DNA from: Taeniopygia guttata
Taxonomy: Eukaryota > Chordata > Aves > Passeriformes > Estrildidae
Length of the DNA: 64,000 nt
Reading direction: 5' to 3'
Assembly (NCBI RefSeq): GCF_048771995.1
Contig: NC_133024.1
Coordinates: forward strand, 61,896,501-61,960,500
Below, piece after piece: positions 43,901 to 58,900 of the stretch; position 1 is the first letter of the stretch; every line of letters begins with the position of its first letter. A program made the translations under genes and the position numbers. A model generated the notes under the pieces. That model was not told the origin of the DNA, ran no database searches, and was given only the letters and a program-made list of their open reading frames with translations.

Positions 43901-46900
43901 GGGATCAGGCCAGAAGCAAAAGCCACTCCATAATGAATCTATAATGCAAGACCAACTAATTAATGATGCTTTGCCAATAGTACAAGCCCATCCCCTCCTC
44001 AAGTTATGACTCAAACTAATGAGCCCAGAGAAGAGTCTGGTCAACAAGCCATATGAACACAGAATTGATGCTGACACTTTTCAGTGCATTAAAAAGCAGT
44101 GCCAGAAGGGAGAGAGCTGAAAGTGTTACTGACATGTGCAGGTGGAGAAAACTGCATAAACAATACAATTTCTGTTTTCAGTCTGAATAATCACACCCAT
44201 GGGAGACAAAGCAGCACTCACTGAAGGGCAAGGCTCTATCTGAAACACCCATTTCAAAATCCACAAAGGAACAGGACATCTGAAGAATTCAGCAAGAGCT
44301 CTGAAACAGGGTTTAAGCTTAACTGTCTCACACTAACGCAAATTACAGTGTTCCCATAGTGATAAACTGATTTCATTGGTAAGAATGCAAATGTTCATCT
44401 GAATGACAAAGCTTTGAGAAAACTTGCCTCCAGGTTCCATGCTGGCTTCACAGGCTTTCCAAAAAACCCCAAACAAAACACCAAAGCCCAACATTGTTGG
44501 TCCTCTCATACATGTGCCTTAAATGAACTAAAAATACACTGCCTCAAGCAATGCTAAAAAGTAAAAACCTTGTTGTCATAGCCAGTGGGATATGATCACT
44601 TCCAACACCAACTCTGAAAAGCCTCCCCAAAGTCAAATCCAAAGAACAGAACAGACATTTGAAAGTGACTCAAAAAGCTTTGTTAGTGAACCAAAGGAGC
44701 AATGAACTTCCATAGCTCCGGGGTGGTGTTCCTGTACTAATTCTAGCATTTCTGCATGTCCAACTTGAGAAGTAACTGTAAAGGACACTAAAGGTAGACT
44801 AAGAAAAATTCTGATCAATTAGACACACTGACAACAGCAAAAAATCATCCCTGAAAGACAGTAGTAGCACCCTTCAATGCTTTGTTGCTCTTTTCTTTGG
44901 TTAAGAATGTTTCTACCACTACACCTATGGCAAAAAAAGGGGGAAAAAATGACATCCTTTGCTGGGATATACCCAGTACACATATGGAAAATCATTCAAG
45001 CTTGCATTTTGTCTTGCAGGAAAAACCAGTGGTCACTTTGTCTTCTGAAGGAATGGAACACCTTTACATTGGCTTACTGATAGCAAAAAAACCACATTAA
45101 TTCACTATTATTAGAGCAAATTCTACATTTCTAGAATGCAATTTAATCAAAAAATTTTAACATTGGGTCTGATTTGACATGATCATGACACAAACTCTGG
45201 TTGTAGCATACACTTATCATTCAGCACTGCTCATGAGCCAAGTCTACATTTAGTAGATTAATGCAGTCACCAGAAAACCCTTTGTCTCAACCTAAGTTAC
45301 AACAGTTTAAAGATGCGAATGCATGACCAAATGGTTGCCTGACTCCATGAAAATGTCTTCTTTTAAAGAGTAAGATGAAGGAAAAGGAACAAAAAAAAAA
45401 AAAAACTGGCTGGCTATAAAAGTCCTGATTCTTGTTGCAAAAGAAAGCTTAATTACTAATGCAGCTTTCTTACCTAAATCATTTTGAGTAATAAAGATGA
45501 AAGGAAACGTAACAGAATCATAGCACTGCCTACACTTGAAGGAACACATGACAATTATACAGTCCAGAGGTTTTCGAATGCTCAGGGCCTTGTCCAATGC
45601 AGCTTTTACTACTTCCACAACCACTAGACAACATGTCCAGTATTTGATCACCCACACAGTGAAAGATTTTCTTGCTATCCAATCAGAATTTCCCACAGGA
45701 CAACTTGCAGCTGTTGCCTCTTATCTCAGCCCTGGGTACCTCCAGGAAAAGACAAGCTCCCTATCTCATTCAGCTGTTGCAGAGGGTGGTAAAGCACTCC
45801 CCAAGTCTTCAGGAGAGAAGACTGAACAAACACAGTTATCAGCCTCTACCCAGAGGTTATTAGTTTCACCCTCTGAGCACCTTGGTGCTCCTCACTCCTG
45901 TATGTCAGTGACAGATTTTACAACTCATCTGACAACAGATTCTTCTCCTCGAGGAAGGACTTACAGATAAAAGATTACCCAAAACAGTATTCTGCTGCTA
46001 ACTGCATTGTATGTTGCAAGAGACTCTAAAAGTGTCACACTATTCTACTCAGTATTTTGGACTGCACACATTCAATCACAGAATTAATCTGAAAAGAGCT
46101 TATCGGGTAAAAAAAGTCTGATAGAAGTGAGATTTCATACAGATAACCTACTTGTTACCATGGATCCAGGAATTCCCTTTCAATTACTAGCTATGGTTGT
46201 TAGAAGTCCACAAAGAATTATGCAATCACTCAACTCTCTACAAGTCAGATATATTAAAAAACACTCAAATACCACTTTTCATACATAAAAATTCTGTAAG
46301 CGATGCAAGAATCCAATATAATACATTATTAGTAAAAATCTGAGTAACTAATGAACAGCAAAGTACAAGTTAATCTGTACAGTCAAATGTGGTGCAGCAC
46401 AGGCCAAAGTCTGAATTCTCTTAAGTTTTAAAATGGACCTTGGCATATTAACCTTTTCCCTGAAAAGGGAATGAGCTTAGGGATTTAATGTAGCTTGGTT
46501 TTTTTACTACTGCACGAAATAGGCACTGAGCTGGCCAGACCAATCCTACCCCTTGCAACCACATCCATCTTTTTAAGGAAAGAATTCAAACTGGCAAATT
46601 AAAATAGTTCAGTGCCTCAGCATTTGCTATTTCTCTGAGTTTGCCAGATGTCCGAGTGGGTACTCCAGTATATTAAGATCTCGATTTTAAACTGTTCTAT
46701 AGATGTAACTTGGAATATATTTCTTCAGTTCTTCCCTTGAATTAAAAAGACTATTGATTTGATTATAATCTTTTTAAGAACTCAGTGTGAGAGTAGTATG
46801 TTTCATATACTCCTTAGTGGTGACATTCTTTGGGAGATCACTACTTTAACTTGGGTCTGCACAAACAGAGCTTATATCATGACCAATTAAGACACAAGTG

Positions 46901-49900
46901 CTTTATAGAAATCAATTTCTTCTGCTAACATATTTGAAAAGCAATGAACTCCCTAGACAGAAAGAGCAAACTCATTCTACTAAACAGAGCAACAATTGCT
47001 CCACAGGTTTCTGTTACATGAAGAAGAAAGAGTTATTTGGTTATTTGTAGTACTATTGCAACTTGAAATTAAAATAAATAACTTGAAATTAATCAAGACA
47101 CAAGCAAGTATAAGTGATTAATGAGCATTCTTCTGAGGAGCCATTTGTGCTCCTACTGTAAACAGTATCAATGTTTAAACACTATTTACTACAGATCACT
47201 GTAACCAGAGGTTAGATCTTACCTCTTCCTGTATCCCACTGGTAGTAGTTAATTTACTTCCATCAGTAACTGTTATAATTATTGCTGGCTCCAGAAAAAA
47301 AGGGTTTCGTCCCTAAGGGGAAAAAAACAGTTACTTAAAATGATGTAACAAACTGTTAAGTTATTAAATAGCCACTGATATAGACTAACAAAACAATAAA
47401 GATTGAAGTATTTATTTTCATATACCGCATAGTGCAGCAAGATGGGTTTCTGAGCCTTTTTACAGTCAGACCATGGAATGCTAGACACTTAGCATGTCTG
47501 TATTCAAAGAATTCACACAGAAACAGCAAATATGGTAAACATAGGACTTCAAGAATAATGCTTTGTCAAAGTATTTGGCAAACTAGCAGCTGTGTTTAGA
47601 GAAGCAACCATCTCCTCAAAGGTACTTCCAAATCCTCCCCATTCCAGGGCTGACCTTGTGTGATTTAATTACTCTGTCTCCAAGTAAAGTATTTGCATAG
47701 TATCTTGTGATCATGACCCCTGGGTTAAGAACTACTACTCTATGTATTAAGACTGATATAAATAGCACCTGTTCCATTCTGATCAAAGTGGTTAAAGATG
47801 CATACACAAAATCTACTTCAGAAACAAAATACTTGAAGAATAGATAAACTTTCTATACATATCATTTAAGACAGAAACATATACAAGGCAAGATATTCTA
47901 GGATCCCAGCAAGACAGGCAGCTAGCCTAGCTGTAACAAAAACTTGAGGTCAGTTATTGGTATTCCTTTATCTATTGCCAGTATTCTAGGAGCCTTCTGT
48001 GTCTTCTCAAAAAGAATTCCGAAGTATTCCATGGACACGTCAACTCCAAGCTTAGGTAACCCATTTCACTCTACCTACAGTTAATAATGGACTGAATAAA
48101 AGTCACCCCAAGATTTTGTTGAGTAGGTCCTGCTCTTCTCTTGCTAACCTCAAGGCCTTGTTTTTTTTCCTCAGGAAGCAAAGAAAAATATAAGTAAACC
48201 CATAGCCTAGTTCTGCTTATCAAGACAAACTATCTCATGAATGCTTGTGATTTACTCTAAAAACATGGAGAGAGAACAGTTTTTAAAAGACCCTTTAAAT
48301 CCATTTTTAGAACCCATTAAATATAAAAGATTATCTAGTGATTTTGTGCTTCAAACAGAACTATTATTTAACAATCTGAAATATATTTGGTGAAGGGAAT
48401 CCAGTTTGACTACTGTGGCAGGAGGCACCACAGTGATCAATATTTTCTCAAATCTTAGCAAAAAAATTAAAGATTTCTTTTCTAATAGTATACCATTACT
48501 ACAAAAAATAAGCAGAAATTCAAATTAAAACAAAGATCAATCTCTCCCATGAAAACCAAGCTACTTCATAATTTACTTTAAACAATTATTCAAAAGGATT
48601 TAAGAACTCTCAAAACACTCCATTTTAATTAAAATAATTTCCTAAGTATATCTAGTCTTATTTAATTCTCAACAGTTACAGAATGTTTTTCTGCCAACTA
48701 ATAGTTTACCACAACTGCAAAACATCAGCTGGAAGCTAATTACATTGCACTGAAATAACACAGAAAGCAGGGTTTGTAACTACATACTTCTCATGAATAC
48801 TGACTGTAAAAATACTTGAATGCTATTGCTAATAAATTATTGTAAAAATGAATTGACAACTGATAGAAATAACAGATTTATAATGTCATAAGCAATGCTA
48901 AGTTAATACTCTGGTGCAATTTCAAATACAAGTATTAAAATTTCCATCTCTGTCAATGCTTTTATCTGGATATCCTCATCATCTTGAAAAATTTTATTCA
49001 TTAACTATACTTTGTCTCAATTTTTTCCCATCTAAAAGTTTAAGCCTTAAGCAGTTGGTGTTAGAATGATCATGAAATTATAAAGAAGGAAACAAGAGTT
49101 GCTACACTTGAGCCCCCTATGAAACATGTCTGAGGGACATGTTTATATCCTCAGGCTACTCTTTGTAATTTCACAAGCATTTTACATATACAAAGGATAG
49201 TCACCTCACATACTAAATCAACTTGTTTTCAGAAAGAATTAAAATATATCACAGAAGCATTTCAGTAAAAAAGCCTATTACTGCAATTTACTACTTTTGA
49301 CTAAAAATTTCCATGTCATTAATATTTAAAGACCACCACTGACTCTTCTGACCCTGGTCCTCACCTTATTTATACAAAGGCATTCAAAACCAGTATTAAG
49401 TCAAGTACTCCTATTCCTCTAACAAAGTCCCCACTTATTTGTGTAAGCTCTCAACAGTCAGACATCATAAAATCAATTTCTAGAAGACTTACCAATTCTT
49501 TTAACTAAACTGCAGCACTTCTGTCAACAATTGGTTGAGAACTTTGTTTCTAGCTAATTAATCTAATTCTACAGTAATCACATTACTGTCTATTTCTCTT
49601 CCCCTAGAAATACACTTTTAAAATAAACAGTATTTTTACACAACTTGGAAGTATCATTCTTCAAAATACATAGTAACATCACTGACTGTAAATGCATGGA
49701 TAATTAATTCACTCCACCCCAATTATTTTGGATAGTCAGAGGAACAGTGAGTGACAGTGTATACTACCATGTCTTTGGCAGCTTACAGGTATGCTGCAAT
49801 GCACTGGGGAAAGCATCTCGGGATAACAAGGTATAAATAATAAGCCTGCTTCCAACTTTGATAACTAGCTAACCAGCATGAGGTTTTATTTATTTCAGAA

Positions 49901-52900
49901 GCAAATTCTTTTCAACACACTGCTTTTCCTTCTGAAAGTTTGTAGCAGTGGTGAAGAAAGGAAGAAGCACCTATGACTTTAATGGATGACCACCCAGTAA
50001 CAAGGTACAAGGAGGATTTCTTCATTCACCCACAATCTGTGTTTTCAAGGACAGATGTGCATCAAGACAACAAAAAACCCCACAGACCTCTTTCGGAAAC
50101 AAAGTTACTTAAAGTCAGCATCAATACCAGGGAAAGTCTGCTTGACTAAAATGGAACAAGCATGAGATTCAAAGCCTTAAAACTAACTTATATTATACAA
50201 CACCTTTTGAAGAATTTGACAGCTTCATGACTGCTCCAAAACACAAAGTAATTCAGCTGCATTGGTTGCCTTTCTCTTGGTCTCCAGCTGAAGCAGTTCT
50301 GTGCTCAGATAACACACAAATACAGAGCACCACTGAGCTCCACATCACTCACACAGGGTCACAGTAAGAGGCATCCCATGCCATCCCAGCTTGTGTGATG
50401 CTCTCAGAGGGAAGTGTATCAAATTATCAAGACACATTATTGCCTGGTTAAAGCTCTCACAACTAAGAATTCATTCCCACTAGCAAGTAAGCTTAGCATC
50501 CAATTTCAGCACAACTAATTAATACAAATATTTTTTTCCTTCTTCCAAGTGTAGAGGTAAAGCAGTTCAAGAGCTACTGTGACCTTTACATATGCAAGTA
50601 TACAATATTATACATGCAGGAAGAGAAGATAAATTAAAGACTATTGTTATCTCTAAGCACACAAATATTAACTTCAGAGTCCAAAGTGTTACAGAACTGA
50701 AGAAATGGATGAGGTAGAAATGTGACCAAAACACATTGAATCAGAGACTAAAAATTACATAATAAGCAACAACTACAAAAATAAGATTTTCAGTAGTACA
50801 GAAATTTCATGCCCAAGAAGGGCTGGGAGCTGAAAACACATATGAACTGAAGTGCATATTTTTTAATAGAACATATCAGCAGGAACTGGAAAAAAACACA
50901 TTTTGAGATCACGACAAATGTCTAAGAGGTACACTTACATTTCAGTAAATCACAAAGCTCTGCAAGCTGTATTGCACATCTATCTCCCATTATATTGTCT
51001 CAGCAGAGCCTTTCCATTTGCAGAAGTATCAGCCCTAACTCAGTAAATTTAGACATCTGATCAGGAAATACAAAATTGAAGTATTAATTTTCGAATTCAG
51101 TCTTGGTTTTTTATAATTTAGAAGGTCAAGAGTCTCAAATGCTCCTGAGAATCTGTGAGCAACCATTGTTCAAAAGCAATAGCTTAAAATGAAATCTAAA
51201 AGTCAGAATGACAAAAATTATTAGCTTTAAAGCTATTTTTAAACTGATAAACAGCTTAAAAAATATCAAAACACTGAGCCTGAATTTCAAACTAAAACAG
51301 ATGGTCCAAATCCATCAGGGTTTTCACTTTTTTTGTTTCTTAGAAACTTCAGTTACGCTTTAGCAAAATCACGAAATGTCTAAGGCATTAACATTTATTA
51401 GAGACTTTCCCCTTCATTGCTCAAGGCAGTACACTATCAAGTCAAGTACACAGAGGTATTGAACAACTGTTCTGATCATCAGTTACATAAGAACTGCATC
51501 ATCTTGTGCAACTTACTTGTCCCACTCACATTTTCAGTAACTTTGGCTATTTTTTATTATCCCCACAGAATTAATCAATGTAGTTGGCAAGTCCTATAGA
51601 ACCAAGTGTATTTTATGCTTTCGCACAATTGATGATGCCCAAGTCTCAAACACAGCTGAATACACTGGTATCACAACAGTATTTCAGTCAATTTATAGCA
51701 ATTGAACACTACAAAAATTACTTGGCCTTTAAGGATTTTCAAATGTATGTAGACACATACCACAACCATGCATATACATGTAATGCAGTACTAGTACTAG
51801 GGAAAGACTATGCTTTCAACTTTGCTAGATCAGTAAATTCTTTCCTATTACTTGATAAGAAGCAAAATGTATTTAAATGGAAGTCTACCCGGATTAAGCT
51901 ACTCTATCACCTAATATTTAGCACAAACACACTGTGAAACTTTGATCTAGCAAAACAGAAAGAAGAATACGCTGGGGGTGCGGGAGTGCAAAAAGGGCAG
52001 TCCAATTCTACTACAACATTTTTATTGATTAATATGAATCCCACAAGAGCACTGTAATTCTGTGGCCAGACTAAAAAATAAAGCACTTCTAAAATCTGTC
52101 ACAGTCTTATCTAATTGACTGAACCTGCCTGATAAAACTAACTTCTGCAATTGTATTTATTTATTATGTCTATTTTAGAACTGAAACTGATTCCTTGAAG
52201 TGGAAGCACCTCAGTGTCAGAGAAACTTCTGTGCTTTCAGCCCAAGTGAGTAAGAGCTGAAGAACATACAAATTCTGTACAGGCTTAAGATCTGACAAAG
52301 ATGGACTTCACGCACAAAGAAAGTTGCTAACTCATCTATCGTGCTGTCCATAAAGATTTCAATATATTCCCTTGACGCTGTTGATTATTCAATATATAAT
52401 ACAGTTTTGCAGTGGTAGCAGTTCTGTCTTAGTAGAAGATCAGATATTTGTACAGATGTATTTCAAGATCACTTTCAGAAGTCACAGAAAAAAGTTGAAC
52501 GAGAGCTACACCAACCAGTTTGAGTTTTACACAGGATGGCTGTTTTGAAATATGTTAAGATTTCAAGCCATAAAAAATTTTAATACAAAACTAGAAATCT
52601 CCCTTGTTGCCTGACAAAGGCAACAACACCAGTCACAAAAAGAAATCTATGAAATAACTTAATGAAAGCCCCATTCCAGAAATTACACTATCTCCAAGAA
52701 AAAATGCCCAGTGTTTTTCTGAAAGGGCTGCAGACAGAAGTATGGTTCTTACTATTAGAGCTAGTCCACAAACACACCTGCAGTATGGACAAGCATCAGT
52801 TGTCATCATACTGAAATCTTTCAGCTCTCCCTGCAGTACCCAAGAGGGGAGGACTTGTGCTCTGCCTTTCATTCACGCTAGGCAGCTGGGAATACTACCT

Positions 52901-55900
52901 CACCAACAGACAGGTTTCAGAAAGAACACAGGAAAATTCAACACCTGTTAAAAGATAATTTGAGGGATTGCCTCACTACAACCGAAAGAAGAGGACTCTA
53001 AATCTTAAGGGGGAAACAACTACTATCAGAAAAGAAGGTGATAGCAGCAGGTTTTAAAAGACCCAAGTATGGTCTCAAGAACTATAAAGATCTAGTTCCT
53101 CTGTATATGTAATAATATACACACCCAGGCTGAATAAAAAGATCACACTTCAGCTAAGGGATGAGGGAAAGAAACAGGTTTGACAAACGCTTAAGGAGTC
53201 TTGACTGAGCCCAAAACAGTAATTGTACCATGAAAACACCAACTCTCAACACTACCACAGATTCTCCCAAATTCTCCCACGTGTTTTGCTGTAGTTTCAG
53301 CTGCAAAAAAGCAACATTTATAAACTATTTGGCCAGAATAGCCGATCAGAGAGTACCTCACCTATGTAAACTTGTATTTTACTTTGTAATTGGAACATCA
53401 GCCAGCAGAGGGGGCACAAGTTAATAAAAATCTATCCTCATCTGAGGGGAATTGAGTAACAAGAAAACCTGATGTGTGCTCTGTTTGCATACTACCTCAA
53501 ATCACACAGGAACAGGTTAATACCTCCTGTCTAAATCCATATATCTAAAAACCCTAAATATTCTTGTGTAAGTAGAAAACAAGAAGTAATCCCTCACATA
53601 ACTCTAATTTCTTAAAATACGTTTAATCCAATAGCTGGTTCATGGTTTCTAGACAACATGAAAACACATACAGTCATTCCACTTCTTCCTTTTTTTGCTG
53701 CAGACTGCCCATCTTTGGAAGGCTCAGCCATGAACACTGAACTGTATTATGGACACATTACCTCTGCTTTTGAAGCTAGCCTTTCCCTCCACCCCTCACC
53801 CCAGTATTCTATCTCAAATTATTTTGTCTTTTCCAGAAGACATTAAAAACAGAGTTTTAAAAAGGCACAGTAGAATTTATCAAGGGCTGAACCTATGCTT
53901 CCATTAACACACCATCTCCCTCCCCCCACAAAAAATAGAAAATGCTTTTCAAGCAGCAATGATTTCTCCTGCACTCATACTCTGAAAGTCAACAAAATTG
54001 CAACAATTTTACAGTAAGGAGAGCTAAAACAAAAAATCTTTTCACCATGAGGCAAGTTTACAAAACCTAAATTCAGCTGTTCTGCTCCATAGACTACAGC
54101 AAGGTTATTGTAGGCAAATTAATTTCCCACATTCTAGACAATTCTTTAGTTAACTACATAATAAATACCTAAGAGTTACTACAATGCCCAAGACATGGGC
54201 TAGTGACTGGAATACCTATGTACGATTACAAGTTACATGGTTTCAGTTTCATTTCTTACTAGCACTACAGACTAGCAGTAGATTAAATAATTTGTGCTCA
54301 CAAATATTAGTGTTTGTACATACCACTGTTTGGTGGCATGAAGCTTCCTGCATTTTGGGAAACCAGGAACAAGTTATAGACTCAAAAAAATTTAAAGAAA
54401 AATCAGTTAGCAAAAGGTTTTCAAAGCCAAACACAATTGTAACAGCACACTTTTCCTAAGGCTGAGTCAGAGATCAAACTCCTCAGCACATCAGTTGCAG
54501 AACTAAGGGAGAATTCTTGAAACAACCATTATGTCCATAACACAGACTACCTAAGGTCCATTTAAGAAAAGGAAATTTAAGGTATTGAGGAAAATAAATG
54601 GGATGAAAGCAAGTCATTTTCCCCTTGGTATTTTTGACATAAGCATTATCTCCAAAAATTTTTTAAAATAGCCATTTATGATTTCGACTACTGAAGCTCC
54701 AAACATGTCACCTTAAACTAGCCATGTCCAGTAAAAGCTGTACAGCAAAAACCAAAGAGCCAGTCAGATATCACTTCTATGATTAGAAATACTAGAGACA
54801 AAACAGCTATCTGAATTGCACAAGAGGCATCAAACCCATTTTCAAAAACAAAGTTACAGAAATATATCTAAGCATATCAGCTGTTTGCTTTGCTAAAGAT
54901 TGCAAGTTTGTGTTCTATAGGCAATGATTTCATTGCATATCCATCCTGAAACATGCCACAAAAAATTCACTGTGTTTAGTATTTTTATAGATGCTCATAA
55001 GTTTAAACATTGATTTTCCAAGTCTGGCTCTGAATGAACTGCATAAAGACTATTTAATTGCACAACTTCAGTCATTTTGGAACTCTAGCAAAAAGTCTGT
55101 GCCAAGAACAAAACCAAAACTAAGAGCAAGAAAATAAGAGGCAACTCAAAGCAGCCTGAAAATTAGTTTCAAGGCAAGAATAGATCATTTTGGAATACAC
55201 AATCTCCATATTGAATAATCCACATGTGACAACAGAATGCATGTGTTAAGGAAGCAGTTTAAGACTCTATTCATGTTGAACAATAAAGGAATCATTAATA
55301 CATAGTAGATTTACTAAGACCTCAATCTTAAAACCTCAAGACACTTTCATGTGCCTAAATCAGAGAGGTCCCAACATTAGTAAGTCACAGAGTTTCAAAA
55401 ATCACAGGTTAATATATAGGTTTGTCCTCTTTCATTTAAGAACAGATCTAATTGAGTTTTAAATATCACATTATATAAGTGATAATTTCTTCATTAACTT
55501 GCAAGTGTTCCAATTTAGATTAGGCCCTTGGTAAGTTTCAGAAACAATTCAGTTCTTCAATCTTTCACAATTACATCACAGTTAAAAAAAAACCACACAC
55601 ATGGAACAGGGATTTGATAAATAATGAATTCCAGAAAGTAACCAAACATTGACAAATCACATTGAAATGAAGAACAAAATTCCACTAACATTTGAAACAT
55701 TTAAGTACTGATATGACAGATATATACTCCCAAAATGGGAAGAACTTGTAACTTTTGCTTAAATTAAATGAATTGCCTAAGCAGCAAAATCAACTGAGAT
55801 CACAACTTGTATCTTATTTTGAAAGTAACATATAGAAAAAGATGCACCTTATCAGTTAGTTACAGGTTAATAAATGCATCTCCACTGGAATCATCTGAAA

Positions 55901-58900
55901 TTGGATAATCAGCCAATAAGCTACAGGAGTTTTCAAAGTTATTTGAGTGAACATAGTAAATGCAAGCTCCTAAAAATAGGTTCTATTTGAGCCTTTATAA
56001 ACTTTTTCTAAGAAAAATAACATAATCTATACCAAGCATAACTTTAAAGCCCGCTCCAAAGACTGAGTTTAAGATTATTTTGGTTTTATTTCCTAAAAAT
56101 TTTTCTGAATGTTTTATTCCAAAAATAACTGACCTTGCCAAGCCCTGGATCAAGTCCCTAATTAAAGAAGCCTTTCTGCTTCACAGCTGGTTCTAGCTCA
56201 GTCAGTGCAATTCACAGACTAAGCCAGGCCTCTGTTCTCCATATGCCGGAGAAGGGTAACCAGTCCTACAGTTGCCCACACACTAATTAGAGGAAAAAAA
56301 AACCTAACCAAAAAACACGCCACCAAGGAGAAAAGACAGACTTGTATACAAAAGTCGCCCCACAATTTAAGGAGTTAATAATCTAGGGTACTGATAAGAT
56401 GACTTAAAGTAGCTTATTTGACCTATGAACACAGAGCAATTCTTCAGAGTAACTTCGCAAAGACTCCCCCACAATTCCTTCCTGGAGTTTATCACCACAA
56501 CAGCAGAAGCAACTTAGCTGTTCTAAACCAATTTTGAACCAACACAGTTCAGTTTATTAATCTCACTGATCAATCACTGATTTATTTTACTACACGAAGT
56601 CACTCAACTTGAAGCAAGGTTAGTGCAACTACAAATCCATTTGGAGGCCACAAGTTCCAGAGCAGGGATCTAGGCCAAGTGTGCCTTACAGACAGATGCA
56701 TACCATCAAGTTGGCATTATGAGATTCAAAGCTGGGAGGGCAGAACTGTTGCAAGAGAGATGCCCACTTCAGAAGACATTATCAGTGCCCTATGCAAGTC
56801 CATTGACATATTCAGTATTTGTTCAATGTAGCTGGACAAAATGCAGTGTATGCAAATTATGAATGAACATGTTATGGCACTGCTCCTTCCAAGTCAAATT
56901 TGTTTGAAGTATCTTGTTTCTACTAGAATAGATTGACAAGATTGTTTACATTAGAAAAAATAAAGTACTTCATGTAAGGTTGTTTCATATTGTTTAAAAA
57001 CATACTGGATTGGAATTAGACAAGTAATTTTAAAAATTGCTGAACTTTGTTGTGCTGGGAAGGCTTAAGGACAAGCAGTTCCACATCAGAATGTGAAAAA
57101 ACACATTAACAGTGCTTGCTGTAGCTCTCAATAGAGGGTATTCTAAAACAAAACTAACTAAAAATTTCAAAGATAGCATGTTTAAAGGTTATGGTCTGAA
57201 AGGTGTAGGTTCAAACCAATAAGCTTAATTTCATCATACAGCAGATGAGAATGATTGATTTCTACCAGCACTTCATATACAGATCTTTAACATCAGTAGG
57301 CATACAGGTTCATGTTAAATCCATTGCCATTCCACAGAAAACAGGAGACTGTGAGAAAGCCTCTCATTTCTGCCACTATTACACTTGTGATGTTGGTTAT
57401 TACCATCTGAAATTCTCCTATTTGGTTTTCTTGGGGAAGGGAGGCAAAAAAAAAAAAGAGACCAGGAAAGCTACTCTAGAAGTGCAAACCTCTGCCTCTA
57501 CCAATATGAGAAGCAAACCACATGAGCAACTGTGCCAGCATGACAAAGCAGGAAATGCTAACCTAAACTTTGGTTCCAAATTTGGAAGCACATGCAGCAC
57601 ATGCCATTTCAGGGCAGTACATTATGATCCCAAAATAATAAGACAAAAGTCATACTACAAAGGATTTTGACTTTTGAGAATAACAAAATCCAGTAACAAT
57701 CCTAAATGGCTCTTGGTAAAACAAAACTTTTCAACACCTTAAAGAAAAGAGAACATATCACAGCAGAAGCATAATGTAGTTCGTGTTAGGGAACAGTATT
57801 TCTTTCAGGTGTGATTTTTTGTGATTTTATAAGCTCAGGCGATCCTAGACAAGCATATAAGCAAGCAGACAGCCTAGAATGTGTGACTTAAAGCTGCCTT
57901 GTGTCTACAAGTATGATCAGACATTATCTCCTAGGTATACTGTTTACCTGTATTTGGAATGCCACAGTATTTAAGCCATTGTGGCAAAACACCCTGAACT
58001 CTACAGACCAATGCCCAGTTTTACTGAGGGAACACATCAGCAATTCTGCTACTGTAGCTATAAATGGGTCTGAACACATACTCAAAGAACCATCAAGTAC
58101 CAGTTAACCTAAGATTGTGTTGTTTAATGCTCATACATGGCATGACCAAAACCCCTGGGAAAACTTAAGTTATTTAAAAACAATGTCATCATACACAGGA
58201 TACCTTCCAACTTCCAGCTCTGAGTGTATTCTTAAGTTTCCAAAATATTCTTTATCAGTTGAATTCCATTTGGATTTTTGCTTTTTCTGCCAAAAGATTT
58301 TAGTTATGCTTCTATGCATATGTGATATACACTACAGAATGAAAGGCTTGCATCAAGACTACATAGCCTGGTAAGTCATGCAAACAGTGTTTCATGTGCT
58401 ATCCAAATCCAGGCTGCATCTTATTCATCACTGCATGAAAAATACCTAGTCTATATCCACTTGTATCAGACACATTACTTGACTTTTCTGTTTCAGAGCA
58501 AAGTTAGCATGTGCTTTTGTTACATTAGATTCATTTAAAAGTCAAACTCACTGCATAGCAGTAGTAATGCTGCTGAAAAATGTGCAAGATACTCTAGTGA
58601 TATGAAAAAAAATTCATAAAAAGCTTATACTATTGAAAAGCACTTTCTATATGCAGTACTAAAGAAATTTTACCCTGAAAAAAAAAAGCAAGAATACTTT
58701 GAAATCCATTCAGTTAAGTGTATTTTATCTTCTCAAACCTTATTTTATGCAATACTGCTGAAAAAACAGTAAGACTTATCACTTCACAAATAACAGGCAA
58801 TGTGAAACACCCAGTTTTAGCAATTTCAAACATCCATCAGATTCCAGCTTTGGTACCATTGATATACATTTTACCTACCTCAGATTCAGTACTGAGTGTA

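Noticed and set aside
56187-56260. tRNA-like stretch with TAGCTCAGTCAG (A-box-like)
   Set aside because: No matching B box (GGTTCGAATCC type), no acceptor stem and no cloverleaf could be drawn. At best a chance match or a very old SINE relic.
57245-57670. 141-codon open frame in INTS6 intron 3 (+)
   Set aside because: No recognisable domain, AT-rich random composition and a lysine run from an A-tract. There is no supporting splice context.
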